From the NCBI RefSeq assembly GCF_051020765.1, contig NC_134941.1, forward strand, positions 6,944,001 to 7,008,000: a stretch of 64,000 bases of DNA, given 5' to 3'. The DNA is from Lasioglossum baleicum. Its lineage: Eukaryota; Arthropoda; Insecta; Hymenoptera; Halictidae. Each line of letters starts with the position of its first letter. The first letter of the stretch is position 1. Both the position numbers and the translations under genes were made by a program. The notes beneath the pieces are model-generated. The model searched no databases and was not told the origin of the DNA. It saw nothing but the letters and a program-made list of their open reading frames with translations. Shown here piece after piece: positions 35,628-44,753 of the stretch.

Positions 35628-36397
35628 TTAACCCTTTGCACTCGGTTGTCCCCTCTGATGCACTACTAAAAATTGCTCTGTGCCATTATTCAAAATATCG
35701 TTTGCATTATTAAATATAGAGAGTCACGAAAGTATTCGAACGCCCTTTGAAACAGAACAACATTTTTATAATTGTACGAAAGAGAAAGATTCCAAAAAAG
35801 ATTTTCCAACAATTATAATTTACAAGGTTACATGCAAAAATAAAAAAGGTATTTTTTAAAACTTTTATTTGGGCCCTTAATGAAAATTTAAAATATGTTT
35901 TGTAGGTCTATATAGTAGTTACACACATGCTGAAAATTTCAGATAAATCGATTGAGATACACAAAGCGGTTAGAAATGGTAAAAATCGTGGTTTGACACG
36001 ATTTTTGATTAATTTCTGTTTAAAATCCACAGAATCGTAAATCTTTCGATGCGTGTCGTTTTTTCCTGCATTAAATTTTCATTAAGGGTCCAAATATTTT
36101 TGGAAAATCTTTTTTGCATATCATTTCGTAAACCAATGCTTCTAATTGTTTATAAAAAATCAGGTCGTTTGGTATAATTACAAGAAAGTCATTCTGTTTT
36201 AAAGGGCGTTCGAATACTTTCGTGCCTCACGGTATATCGGTGTCTAATCGATTACTAAACATTTAGGTATTGTACGAGGTATTATACCAATTTCATATCC
36301 ATGAAATTTCAAAAAAATCATAGGGAATGGAAATATTCTAGATCGGAAGAAATGTTTAATTTTGCCAGTTAAAATAGCTCCGAGTGCAAAGGGTTAA
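35628..36397. mobile_element. piggyBac-like TTAA element with a nested hairpin
   Basis: TTAA at 35628-35631 and 36394-36397. The ends are TTAACCCTTTGCACTCGG and its exact inverse CCGAGTGCAAAGGGTTAA. Of its 770 bp, about 520 are the inserted palindromic element at 35715-36236, leaving about 250 bp, similar to the 284-bp relative at 43248-43531. Fragments of the same family are at 21865 and 25546. No coding. Confidence 0.9.
35715..36236. mobile_element. Palindromic Tc1-like hairpin element (copy D), nested
   Basis: GTCACGAAAGTATTCGAACG near the left is mirrored by CGTTCGAATACTTTCGTG near the right, and TATA occurs at both borders. The arms, around 250 bp each, meet at a local stem AATCGTG...CACGATT near 35985-36006. 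The inner arm carries the family GGTAAAAAT and GGTTTACGAAATGAT motifs. The outermost left bases have mutated (GAGAG where CAGTGAG would be expected from the right arm). Confidence 0.85.
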
Positions 36398-36839
36398 AAT
36401 GTACTCCACTGGAATATTTTCCCTATTCTGTTTTCATAGTTTCCAACCATTTGCAATATTTTGTTTCAATTTTGTCACGAACAGATTCCTGTTATTCTTA
36501 TTTGTTTATTTCAGCCTCGTGGCTATGCAATGGAGTTTATTTACACTTTCCTAACTATTACAATTCTATTTCAAGTGTATTATTTTAAAGGTACCAGAGT
36601 AATATATATAAATAGCCTCGTTTTTAATAAATGGATAAAGATTCACTCCGGATAAAAAGTAAACAAACAGATTTAATTTTATTCATATAAAAATTCTTTC
36701 CAAAACACTTTTAAAAAGACTGAGAAAGAACCGAACAATTCGAACATGCAAAAACATTTTTACTACAAGCCAGAAAGGTTTCTAGTCTTTTCTTTCTATT
36801 ATATAAAATAATTTTGTGGTTTCCGAGGCCCTAAAATGC
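36398..36839. other. AT-rich spacer
   Basis: Nothing recognised. Confidence 0.5.
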
Positions 36840-36982
36840 CGAGCGGGTTGCCTTCGGAAGGGGAACTGAAAATTGAGCGCCGTGACAGTGTATTTTTCAG
36901 AGAGAGAGCGAGAGAGAGCGGCGAAACTGCGAGGCGCAGCGGGGGCTGGCGAGCGAAGCGTGCAGGGGGCAGAGCCCCCTAG
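36840..36982 (+). mobile_element. Probable Helitron 3' terminus
   Basis: A GC-rich stretch with GCGAGCGAAGCG is followed by the hairpin AGGGGGC-AGA-GCCCCCT (36964-36980). It ends in CTAG (36979-36982) just before a T. Helitron 3' ends carry a GC-rich hairpin next to CTRR and insert between A and T. The 5' border is not found, and a (GA)n run at 36900-36920 lies inside. The assignment rests on the terminal structure only. Confidence 0.5.
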
Positions 36983-37375
36983 TTTTTCATATAATTTACT
37001 TCATACAACATTTACAATTTACTTCAAACAACCAGTGCATGAATGTATTATTCGCTACATAACAATTTAACTGAAAAGGGAACCTTTCTAATACTTGGGC
37101 ATTGTCGAGGAATCAGCTTCTGTCGAGAGATTAGTGAAAGACTCGTGTTCAACGTGAACACATATACACGGCTCACAGACATTTCGAAATTCCAATTCGA
37201 GAGATTGCAACAATAAAACAATTTAAATTCCAGGGATCTTCGAAGTGTCATTTTGCGACGGCTTTGCATACAAGAGTATTTTACTTGAAATCTTGCAATC
37301 AACGTATTGAAGATTCATTAATTACAAAAACAACAAAAAACAAACCAAAATTATCTATCTGCATACCCTTCGATA
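36983..37375. other. AT-rich spacer
   Basis: No gene is recognised; the 84-codon minus-strand frame has no family signature. Confidence 0.5.
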
Positions 37376-37605
37376 GGAACCCTGAAGAGAACCCTCTGTG
37401 GCAAGTTTCAAATCTGTACCCCTACCACAAGGGTAGTTACAGGGTGAAACATGGTTTAATGAATTATTTCTTCCACTGTGCTCAACAAAAAATGTCGAAA
37501 AAATTCATGAACGACCGACCGGCTAGCACACACGACTGCGATTTTTTTCAGGATTCTCGACTGCAAACCCGATTTCTAAAAAATCCCAAAAGCTTAAAAT
37601 TCCTG
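37376..37605 (+). repeat. Dispersed repeat, inverse copy at 32455-32735
   Basis: It contains AACCCTCTGTGGCAAG, ACCACAAGGGTAGTTACAGG, AATTATTTCTTCC and TTTCAGGATTCTCGACTGC, each paired with the same phrase on the minus strand of 32455-32735. The 127-codon frame 37264-37647 lies across it and is probably not coding. Confidence 0.75.
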
Positions 37606-38411
37606 ATTTTATATCGTAGTTGTCGGATTAATCATATTCATATTTAATAGTTGTGTGTTCTGAACGTGTTGTTTTGCAGAAATCAGAATTAAATTTCGAA
37701 CGGTATACCGAAAGAATACATTCGAAATCTCTGAACTTCCAAACGCCAGTCATCGTGTAGCTTACGTAAACAAGAAATAATTAATACATCATCAGAGGTA
37801 GCCCGGGGAATAGGAGAGAGATCCCATGGAAAGCGTTTAACGGATCATACCCGGGTTTCCCATGCGGAAATTTCTGCAAACACGGCCCGCAAGAGATCAA
37901 AAGTTCCGCTGATGCTTCTGTCAGATTTCCGGCGAAGTATCGAAAGTGGGGAAAGTGTGCGATGAAGGTAACTCGTCTTTTGTGAATCTGTCAATATTAA
38001 TCTCGGGGCCGAGCTTCCACTCTCGTCCCTCCCCTTTTCCTCTCTGTTAAACCGCCACGTATGAAAACCAACCGGGTTGCACCTATGTTTTCGCGCGCGA
38101 GATTCCCTTTCAATCGGCCGCTCTCAAACGTTAATGAACGCCTTTAATTTCCGCGAAGTGAATCCATCTGAAAATCGTTTACCGAGACCTCGAATTAATT
38201 GAGGATCCACGGGAAAGCAATTAAGTCTGATTGATTTCAAATTAACATTATCCGACGGACGTTACGCGAGCCTCTCTGTTGTTCGTCTCTTCTTTCGAAT
38301 TGAAAATCCGCCTCATGCCGACGTCGTTTTCGTAGCTGTGTGGCCAGATGGGCGTACGTTTCGGATCAAATGTTTGGACATTGTAATTGGTATCCTTTCA
38401 CTCATGTGAAA
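37606..38411. other. Unique, GC-richer stretch
   Basis: No gene or repeat is recognised. The 37740-38380 part is relatively GC-rich and free of repeats, a candidate regulatory island by composition only. Confidence 0.4.
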
Positions 38412-39275
38412 TACAGTGGCCGAAATAATCCATATCATTTTTATGATGTAACAGTGTGTTTCATGTAACATTTCTATCTTTTATTACTATGTAGTAAGTG
38501 ATTCATCACAGCGTAATTAGTAGAACACATGATGTATTTAAATAATATCATTTTTATCAATGTGTTTATTAATCGATATTACAAAAATTTGGAATTTTTG
38601 TGCGAAATAAATATAGGTTCACTTAATCATTTTCTAGTTGAAGATAAAAGAACGTTAAAAACGTAATTACAGTAATTAATTAACCAGAAAACTCAGTATA
38701 CAGTTGGTCCTCCATTGTTTTTTATGACCTCGAATATCCTTTATGGCATTGAGTCTATTAAGTTCTCTAAAGTCTCTGATCCGATCCGAGACCATGCCTC
38801 CTTGATGCCATTTTTTAATTCATTCACCGTTACGTATATTGTTTGCCATTGTTGTAAAATTTTCTTGATAAAATGCCCCATAGATTTTCAATGGGGTTAA
38901 GGTCTGGGCTTTTTGATGACCAAGGTAAAACCTCAACTTCTGCCATCTGAAAATATGTGTTAATTTTGCTTTTGCACGATGAATTGGTGCATTGTCGTGT
39001 GGGAGGACCAACTAAATACCGAGTTTTCTGGTTAATTAATTAATTTGTAAATACGCTTTTGATGTTCTTTCATCTTCAACTAGAAAATAGTCAAATGAAC
39101 CTATTATTACTTCGCACAAAAATGCCAAATTTTTGTAATATCGTTTAATAAACACATTGATAAAAATGATATTATTCAAATACTTTATGTGTTCTACTAA
39201 TTACATCGTGACGAATCACTTACTATAGAAGATAGAAATGTTACATGAAACTCACTTTTATGAGACCACTTTAGT
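38412..39275 (-). mobile_element. Tc1-like element whose two ends both derive from its 3' end
   Basis: The left end is TACAGTGGCCGAAATAATCC flanked by TA; the right end is more eroded (GACCACTTTAGTA). The inverted arms are about 280 bp: 38412-38711 and 39001-39275. They include not only the terminal repeat but also the last transposase codons: GGAGGACCAAC lies on the minus strand near 38702-38712 and on the plus strand at 39002-39012, each followed by GAGTTTTCTGGTTAATTAA. The normal 5' half has therefore been replaced by an inverted copy of the 3' end. Between the arms lies a decayed C-terminal transposase piece. Confidence 0.85.
38693..38999 (-). pseudogene. Tc1-like transposase C-terminal fragment (DD34E)
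   Basis: Read on the minus strand from about 38999, the piece gives HDNAPIHRAK, then after a frame change MAEVEVLPWSSKSPDLNP and IENLWGILSRKFYNN. It ends EVIKNNGGPTVY and a stop at 38693-38695. DNAPIH carries the second catalytic aspartate and NPIENLWG the glutamate of the Tc1 DDE triad. The first aspartate and the N-terminal DNA-binding domains are missing. There are at least one frameshift and internal stops (after KQYT and in the S-M-P region), so it is dead. Immediately upstream of the fragment the sequence jumps into the inverted copy of the element's own 3' end. Confidence 0.85.
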
Positions 39276-39283
39276 ACATACAC

Positions 39284-39532
39284 TAGGGTGGCTCTTATTT
39301 TCAACTTTTGAAATTCATTACAGATAACGGCAAATTAAACATTAGCCAAGAGATTAAACATTAAAATAATTACACTTAAATTTTAAATCGTTTTTCTCGG
39401 ATATTTACGGGGCATGTTTTCCTGTCATCCGATCGAGCTGAAACTTTGCACAGATTTTTAAAAAAATTATTCGGAACAACTCTGGGGGTCTCGTAAAAGA
39501 AATTTTGACAAGCATAAGTAAGAGCAACCCTA
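39284..39532. mobile_element. 249-bp miniature with TAGGGTGGCTCTTA ends
   Basis: The left end TAGGGTGGCTCTTATTTTC and inverted right end TAGGGTTGCTCTTACTTATG form terminal repeats flanked by TA, a Tc1/mariner-like arrangement. It sits almost directly against the preceding Tc1 element. No coding. Confidence 0.75.
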
Positions 39533-40671
39533 ATATACACCGAACTCCTTTTTCACACGATTTTTGAAGCAACACCTAACCCAGATCTAAAACTGTTTAT
39601 TTTTACATTTGATAGCTTTGTGAAAATTTTCAGTGCTTATAAATTCATTAAGATTCGCAGACTATTAACAGTCTGTCGGAAAATTCGAAATTAGCAATTT
39701 CAAAGTTACGTTAAAAATTCAATAAAAATGCAACATTCGCGTAGACTGTTGCAAGTAAAAAATGTGATATTAACAAACTAATTACCCGGTAAAAATTAAC
39801 CGCGAAAAAATAACTAAGATATAATTCCAAATAATTTTATATTAATTATGCACTCGATAATGCGTAAGTAAATCAAATTAAGCAGAAAATATAGTCGAAA
39901 AATATAAAATGGTCTACGCTGTGTGGCTGATTTGCGGGCAGATTTCTCCGAAGATTTATACAGGCGTAATAGATTATGAAAATGGGATTGCGGACTGTGA
40001 ATAGATCCCGTGTTCAATTAAATATGGCGGGAAATGGCGACGCGCGCGAGACAAGGGACGATTATTAACCAGATCATAAATATGGAAAATAGCCTCGCGG
40101 AGTCCCTGCTTTTTCATTCAGGGTTCGGTCCACCGCGCGGGTGTGTCCTCGAAAATATAAAAATTTGTCGCATAATTTTTAACACGATCGAGGCAACAGC
40201 TGAACGGGGAACGGGGACGAATAGAAGCGACGCGAATCGATAATGGTACGGTGCAACTGAAGCGTATAAAAATTGCATTATCCGTTCCTTGACGAACACC
40301 TCGTCGGATTTAATAATTTGTCATCGACGATACGAATTTATAATCTCATTGCGCCTCTCGACGCGCTCCGAACGACTTTACCAACCGAGAAAACGCGTTC
40401 GATCGTTTTTAAAAAGGTTGCCCTACCACTTCCGAGTCGTTTTAAATCGCATACTTTGCCGGAAACGCGTTAAAGGGGTATTCCCATCAACAGCTGTCAA
40501 TTTTAGACAATTCATGAAGTGAAAAATGATTCGATTATAATACGTAAAATTTTCGAAAATTTTGTATAATTATTTGGCTGTTAACCCACCTTATTGGTTG
40601 AAAGATTCCTTCAAGATTTCTTCACGAACTTGCCAGAAGTGGAGGAATTTGTTTGTCCTGATGACACTGAT
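39533..40671. other. Unique spacer
   Basis: No gene is recognised. The 40020-40500 part is GC-richer, with 60-77-codon frames on both strands that resemble nothing. Confidence 0.5.
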
Positions 40672-41677
40672 ACGAAGAGACCAAGGAAGTAATAAAGCCA
40701 TACACGAAATCGTAGCGTTGGTTTCGCGCCGCGGTGAAGCAATGAACAAGAAAAGGAACAGAAAATTTAATTAGCACTCACTTATTCCACCGTAAATGCA
40801 GCTGCTGCTTCGAGATGTGTCACTGGGCCACTCGGAGACAAACTGCAAAGCTGACGTCAGGACAACGAAGGGCACAGCTGGTGGTAAATAAAAACCGCGA
40901 CCTTCGAATTGACACGTCACTAGAGATGTTCTCTCTACCGCGGTTCGAACGACACTGATTTAACGCCAAGATTTTTCTGAAGAGTTTAGGGGGGGGGAGC
41001 ATTATGCATGTCGAACGACGGGGTGATCAGGCAAAAAACAGTACACGAGAGGGACCGCCGTAAGACTAGAATTTATGGCAATCACATGTTTCGGTTTTCC
41101 TGCAGATTGGTACGTAAAAAAAATCTGTCCTTTTACCCAACAAGAGGTATAAATGCGTGTAGAAATCGTGAACACGTGGCGTTTATGAGTCTCTATTGTC
41201 TTATACCTCCCTTAAGAAACTTTCTAGCAGAAGGACAGACGATGTTTTGCTATGTGATCGCCATAAATTCTAATTTAAAACGGTCTTTCTCGTGTTCTGT
41301 TTTCTCTTGTCCCCCACCCTCGTTCAGAAAAATACGCGTAAAATCAGTGTCGTTCGAACCGCGGTAGAGAGAACATTCTCTAAAGACGTGTCAATTACGA
41401 AGCTCGCGGTTCTTGTCTACCACCAGATGTACAGTACATTGACCTCACCGCACGTTCCTCACCTTTCGGCACTGCTGTACACCTGAAATCAGCTGTGCAG
41501 TTTGTCTCCAAATAGCGTAGTGACATACATTTCGGAGCAGCAACTGCATTTACGGCTGAATAAGTGAGTACTAATTAAATGATTTTTTCCTGCTACTTCT
41601 CTTGTTCATTGCTTCACCGCGGCGCGACTCCAACGCTACGCTCTGTGAAACCTGCCGCCGAGGCGGTCTCTCCTAGC
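40672..41677. repeat. One-kilobase imperfect palindrome of unknown origin
   Basis: Left-arm phrases recur inverted in the right arm in mirror order. GCGCCGCGGTGAAGCAATGA at about 40725 pairs with TCATTGCTTCACCGCGGCGC at about 41610. TACCGCGGTTCGAACGACAC at about 40937 pairs with its inverse at about 41350. GAATTTATGGCAATCACAT at about 41070 pairs with ATGTGATCGCCATAAATTC at about 41250. The arms are about 480 bp, diverged with indels, around a centre near 41175. No TACAGT, TTAA or hAT ends are visible, so this may be an inverted segmental duplication or an unknown foldback element. It carries a run of nine G at 40989-40997 on the left and a shorter C run at the matching place on the right. 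Confidence 0.85.
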
Positions 41678-41731
41678 CATCGCGGGCCGAGGCTGCGCTT
41701 TGATCGGACCGTATTTTTCGTTAATAAATCC

Positions 41732-41907
41732 TTAACACTTTACCTGCCGGAAGTCTATTAATAGGATTTTCAATAATAGTGCTGTAAAAAGAAAGCATAG
41801 AAATTTTCTTTTACATTGCAATCTTAAATGAAACTATTAGATGACGTTATTAAGGGTGACTTGTTAATTCACAATGAAAATTGACGGTTTCATTAAAAAG
41901 TGTTTAG
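41732..41907. mobile_element. 176-bp piggyBac-like miniature (TTAACACTTTACC family)
   Basis: The left end TTAACACTTTACCTGCCGG is preserved. The right end reads AAAAAGTGTTTAG with TTAA decayed to TTAG. The interior GAAACTATTAGATGACGTTA is shared with 33574-33725. Confidence 0.7.
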
Positions 41908-41919
41908 CCATGATTTTTA

Positions 41920-42360
41920 TATAGGGTATTTCACCTAACTTGACCACCTTAAATATCTTTGTTGTTTTTGAAGATACGTCAAATGTCTGAAGGAAAAAGT
42001 TGAATGGTAAAATGGGACTAATACGACACCAAAAAAATTTTTGTTTTTATGTAATTCTTTTTAGAGAGATTAAGGTCACCTTCATTTTTTTAAATAGAAT
42101 GAGGTATTTTTTAATACGTCAATCGATACAGCTGGACATTCGTTATACAAAAGTACTGACCTATGTATGTCGAAAAGTTAGTAGTTCAGGAGATATTTCA
42201 ATTTGAATAACTGTAAAATACCATTATACTGTTGTACCAAGACCTTACACTAGTAAGTAAACGCTAACGTCTTACAATTAGTACGAAAGTAATGGTATTT
42301 TAGAGTTATTTAAATTGAAATATCTCCTGAACGACTAACTTTTGCACATACATAGGTTCG
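41920..42360 (+). mobile_element. Truncated mariner-type end containing a smaller palindrome
   Basis: TATAGGGTATTTCACCTAAC and the following ATCTTTGTTGTTTTTGAAG resemble the terminal arm of 8134-9140. No second outer end is found. Within it, 42158-42218 and 42285-42358 are inverted copies (for example AGTTCAGGAGATATTTCAA and TTGAAATATCTCCTGAACG), a second palindrome of about 60-bp arms. Confidence 0.65.
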
Positions 42361-43079
42361 GTATAATCGCCAGAAGCTGTTTGCTTTTCTATTGGCGAAA
42401 TCGGTGGAATATTGATAAATGTTTTGCTTTTCATCGATTGACGAGACCATGTTAACCATCGGGATTCGTATTCAATGTTTTTGTACGTTTAAAAAATGTA
42501 TGGATATGGAATTTTATCTTTTTTAAATTTCTGATGCGATTGATACGTAAAACCCCATTTGGCAGAATATATTGGCACAACTATAGTTCAGATAACTGAA
42601 CATGCAATATGTAACGATAACAATTAACGAATCGGTTAACGTTGAATACGAAATCTAAAAATATTGAATTTATTATTTATTTTCGCATTATAAAAAACAT
42701 ACAAAAATTCTTAACTCGATGTAATAGAATAGGTACTAAACATTGATAAAAATTTAAGTAATAATGTTTCGATTACATAACGGTTTTAAAAGATTGAGTT
42801 GCCCAATTTACAACGTTCATCTGGCTCTAGTATTTTCCAAAATACTTGACAAAATAACATAAAAGCAAATTAAAATGAAATATTACCTTTTGTTATCAAC
42901 ATTGTTACCACGGAGTAAAGATGAACTTTATAATGAACATAGAGATCCCGTTCCTTCTAGAAAATTAATTAACGATAAACTAGTTATGTAATGAGCACAA
43001 TTGCGAAAGAAATCATTAGACAAGGTGTCAAATACTCTACATAGACAACACACAATTTTGAGGAAAGTTTTCTTCGACA
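42361..43079. other. AT-rich spacer
   Basis: Nothing recognised. The phrase CGTATTCAATG at 42467 recurs approximately inverted near 42644, which is weak. Confidence 0.5.
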
Positions 43080-43243
43080 AAATGTATACGTCGATTGCAA
43101 GACAGGAAAGTAAAATAAAAATTCATTTCAATGTTTAATAATTTTTGTAATATAAAAATAGCAGTATTCTGAAATTTCTCTGATGTTTTCACCATTCTGA
43201 GTTTAATCAACTTTTGTCACGAATAGATAAAATCCGCAATCTA
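43080..43243. mobile_element. Degenerate hAT miniature, TAGACTGCGG family
   Basis: GATTGCAAGACAGGAAAGTA, AAAATTCATTTC and the right end GATAAAATCCGCAATCTAG line up with the 13873 copy; the left end has eroded. Confidence 0.5.
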
Positions 43244-43247
43244 GTTG

Positions 43248-43531
43248 TTAACCCTTTGCACTCCGAATTATTTTTCAATTGTATTTGAAATTTATACTTC
43301 AAGGAACAGTTCCTTGACTGCTACTTATTTTATACAATTTTGTTCACTAATTATATTGAATATAGCTCTCAAACTTTGTTGTCATTTATATTTATGGAAC
43401 TTATATTTCTTTTTAACTAAAAAATAAGAAATTAAATAAATAAAGGAAGACCCAAATACACATAAGAACCCGTTTACTTTTTTCTTTCTCTGATGTCGAG
43501 TGTGACTCGACGAAGGAGTGCAAAGGGTTAA
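43248..43531. mobile_element. 284-bp piggyBac-like TTAA miniature
   Basis: TTAA at both ends, with TTAACCCTTTGCACTCCG on the left and, inverted, TTAACCCTTTGCACTCCTTC on the right. The same outer 16 bases are found at 35628 and 25546, while the interior differs. No coding. Confidence 0.85.
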
Positions 43532-44226
43532 TGCTCTGAAAATATAGAATAAATCGCAGCAACAGTAAAATCCACGAGAATCCCAATGACAAGGGAGCGA
43601 TCTCAGTTCGAGGAACAATTAATTATCGCAGAGACGCGTTACGGTGAATTAAAGAGCAACCAATCGGTAAATAGCTTCTACGCCTTGCCGTACGAATAAA
43701 TGATTCCGTGGGGGTGTCAAAGTGTGTGCGACGAAAAAAAATGGGGGAAAGAACGAAGGGCCGAAGGACAGAAAATGGATGTTTAGCATGCAAGAAAAGT
43801 AAACGCCGCTCATAAAGGACAGGAGGAATCCACAATGAGCCAATAAACGAATAATCCTGCGAGGACAAATTATGGGTCGAGGAAGGGGAAGAGGGATGAC
43901 GAACATCCACGTCATAAAACGAGAACAGATTATCTCCCTGGCACCCTAATTTTTAATTTTTAGGTCCGATGAAATTACTCCATTTTAAACATCTTTCCCT
44001 TTTAAGGGAGGCAAACCTAATGACAGGCAAAAACATAAAACTAACGCATCATTGATTGAAATTTAACTCCATCTATAGGTAATAGATACAGGCACAGAGG
44101 ATACAAGAAACGTGTACTAACATTAATCAAAATTCGAGTAGCACAGTTTTCTTTCGATATAAGACGATGGCTCGGGGCGGCTTTCGACGTATTACGAATG
44201 ACGGCACCGTTTCGGCTTGATATATT
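43532..44226. other. Unique spacer
   Basis: No gene is recognised. Two minus-strand frames of 88 and 95 codons at 43623-43915 overlap in different frames, which suggests neither is real. Confidence 0.5.
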
Positions 44227-44753
44227 ACTATAATCAGTGTTGGGCAAATTTTATTTTAAATAATAAATAAACGTGTGATTTTAATTGTAAATAATAACTA
44301 AACTTTTTATTTAAATAAAAGTAATTCAAATAATTCCAAAAGTGATCTGTTTATTATTTCTTATTCTCAAATGAAAAATTATTATTTGGATTGAGGTGGA
44401 AATCAAATAAATAGTTTTTGGTCTTCTCTTATTTCTTGTATTTTTGTATACAATGAACACGTGCGCGTTTTTTGTCTGCTATAGCAACCTTTTCAGGTAT
44501 ATCGCCAGTGGTCGGGCCCGTCCGGAGGGCGTAGCTGCCTATAAAAAAATACAATTCAATTTATTATTTGTCAATAGAAATAATAATTGAAATTGTATTT
44601 GTAAATAACAATTAACTTTATTATTTTAAATAATTCATTTAGACTTGCTCAAATAATGAATAATTATTTTTGCTTTTTATTTGAATATCCAAATTTGTTA
44701 TTTAAATTTTTATTTAAATAATTATTTATTTATTGCCCGACACTGACTATAAT
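44227..44753. mobile_element. 511-bp hAT element with intact 8-bp target duplication
   Basis: ACTATAAT at 44227-44234 and 44746-44753 brackets an element beginning CAGTGTTGGGCAAATTTTA and ending ATTTATTGCCCGACACTG. CAGTG ends and an 8-bp duplication are typical of hAT. The interior is a long succession of AAATAATAATT-like tracts in both orientations, giving many alternative hairpins. No transposase is present. Confidence 0.9.

Noticed and set aside
35063..35713. 216-codon plus-strand open frame
   Set aside because: It crosses a CT-rich low-complexity block and runs into the TTAA transposon at 35628.
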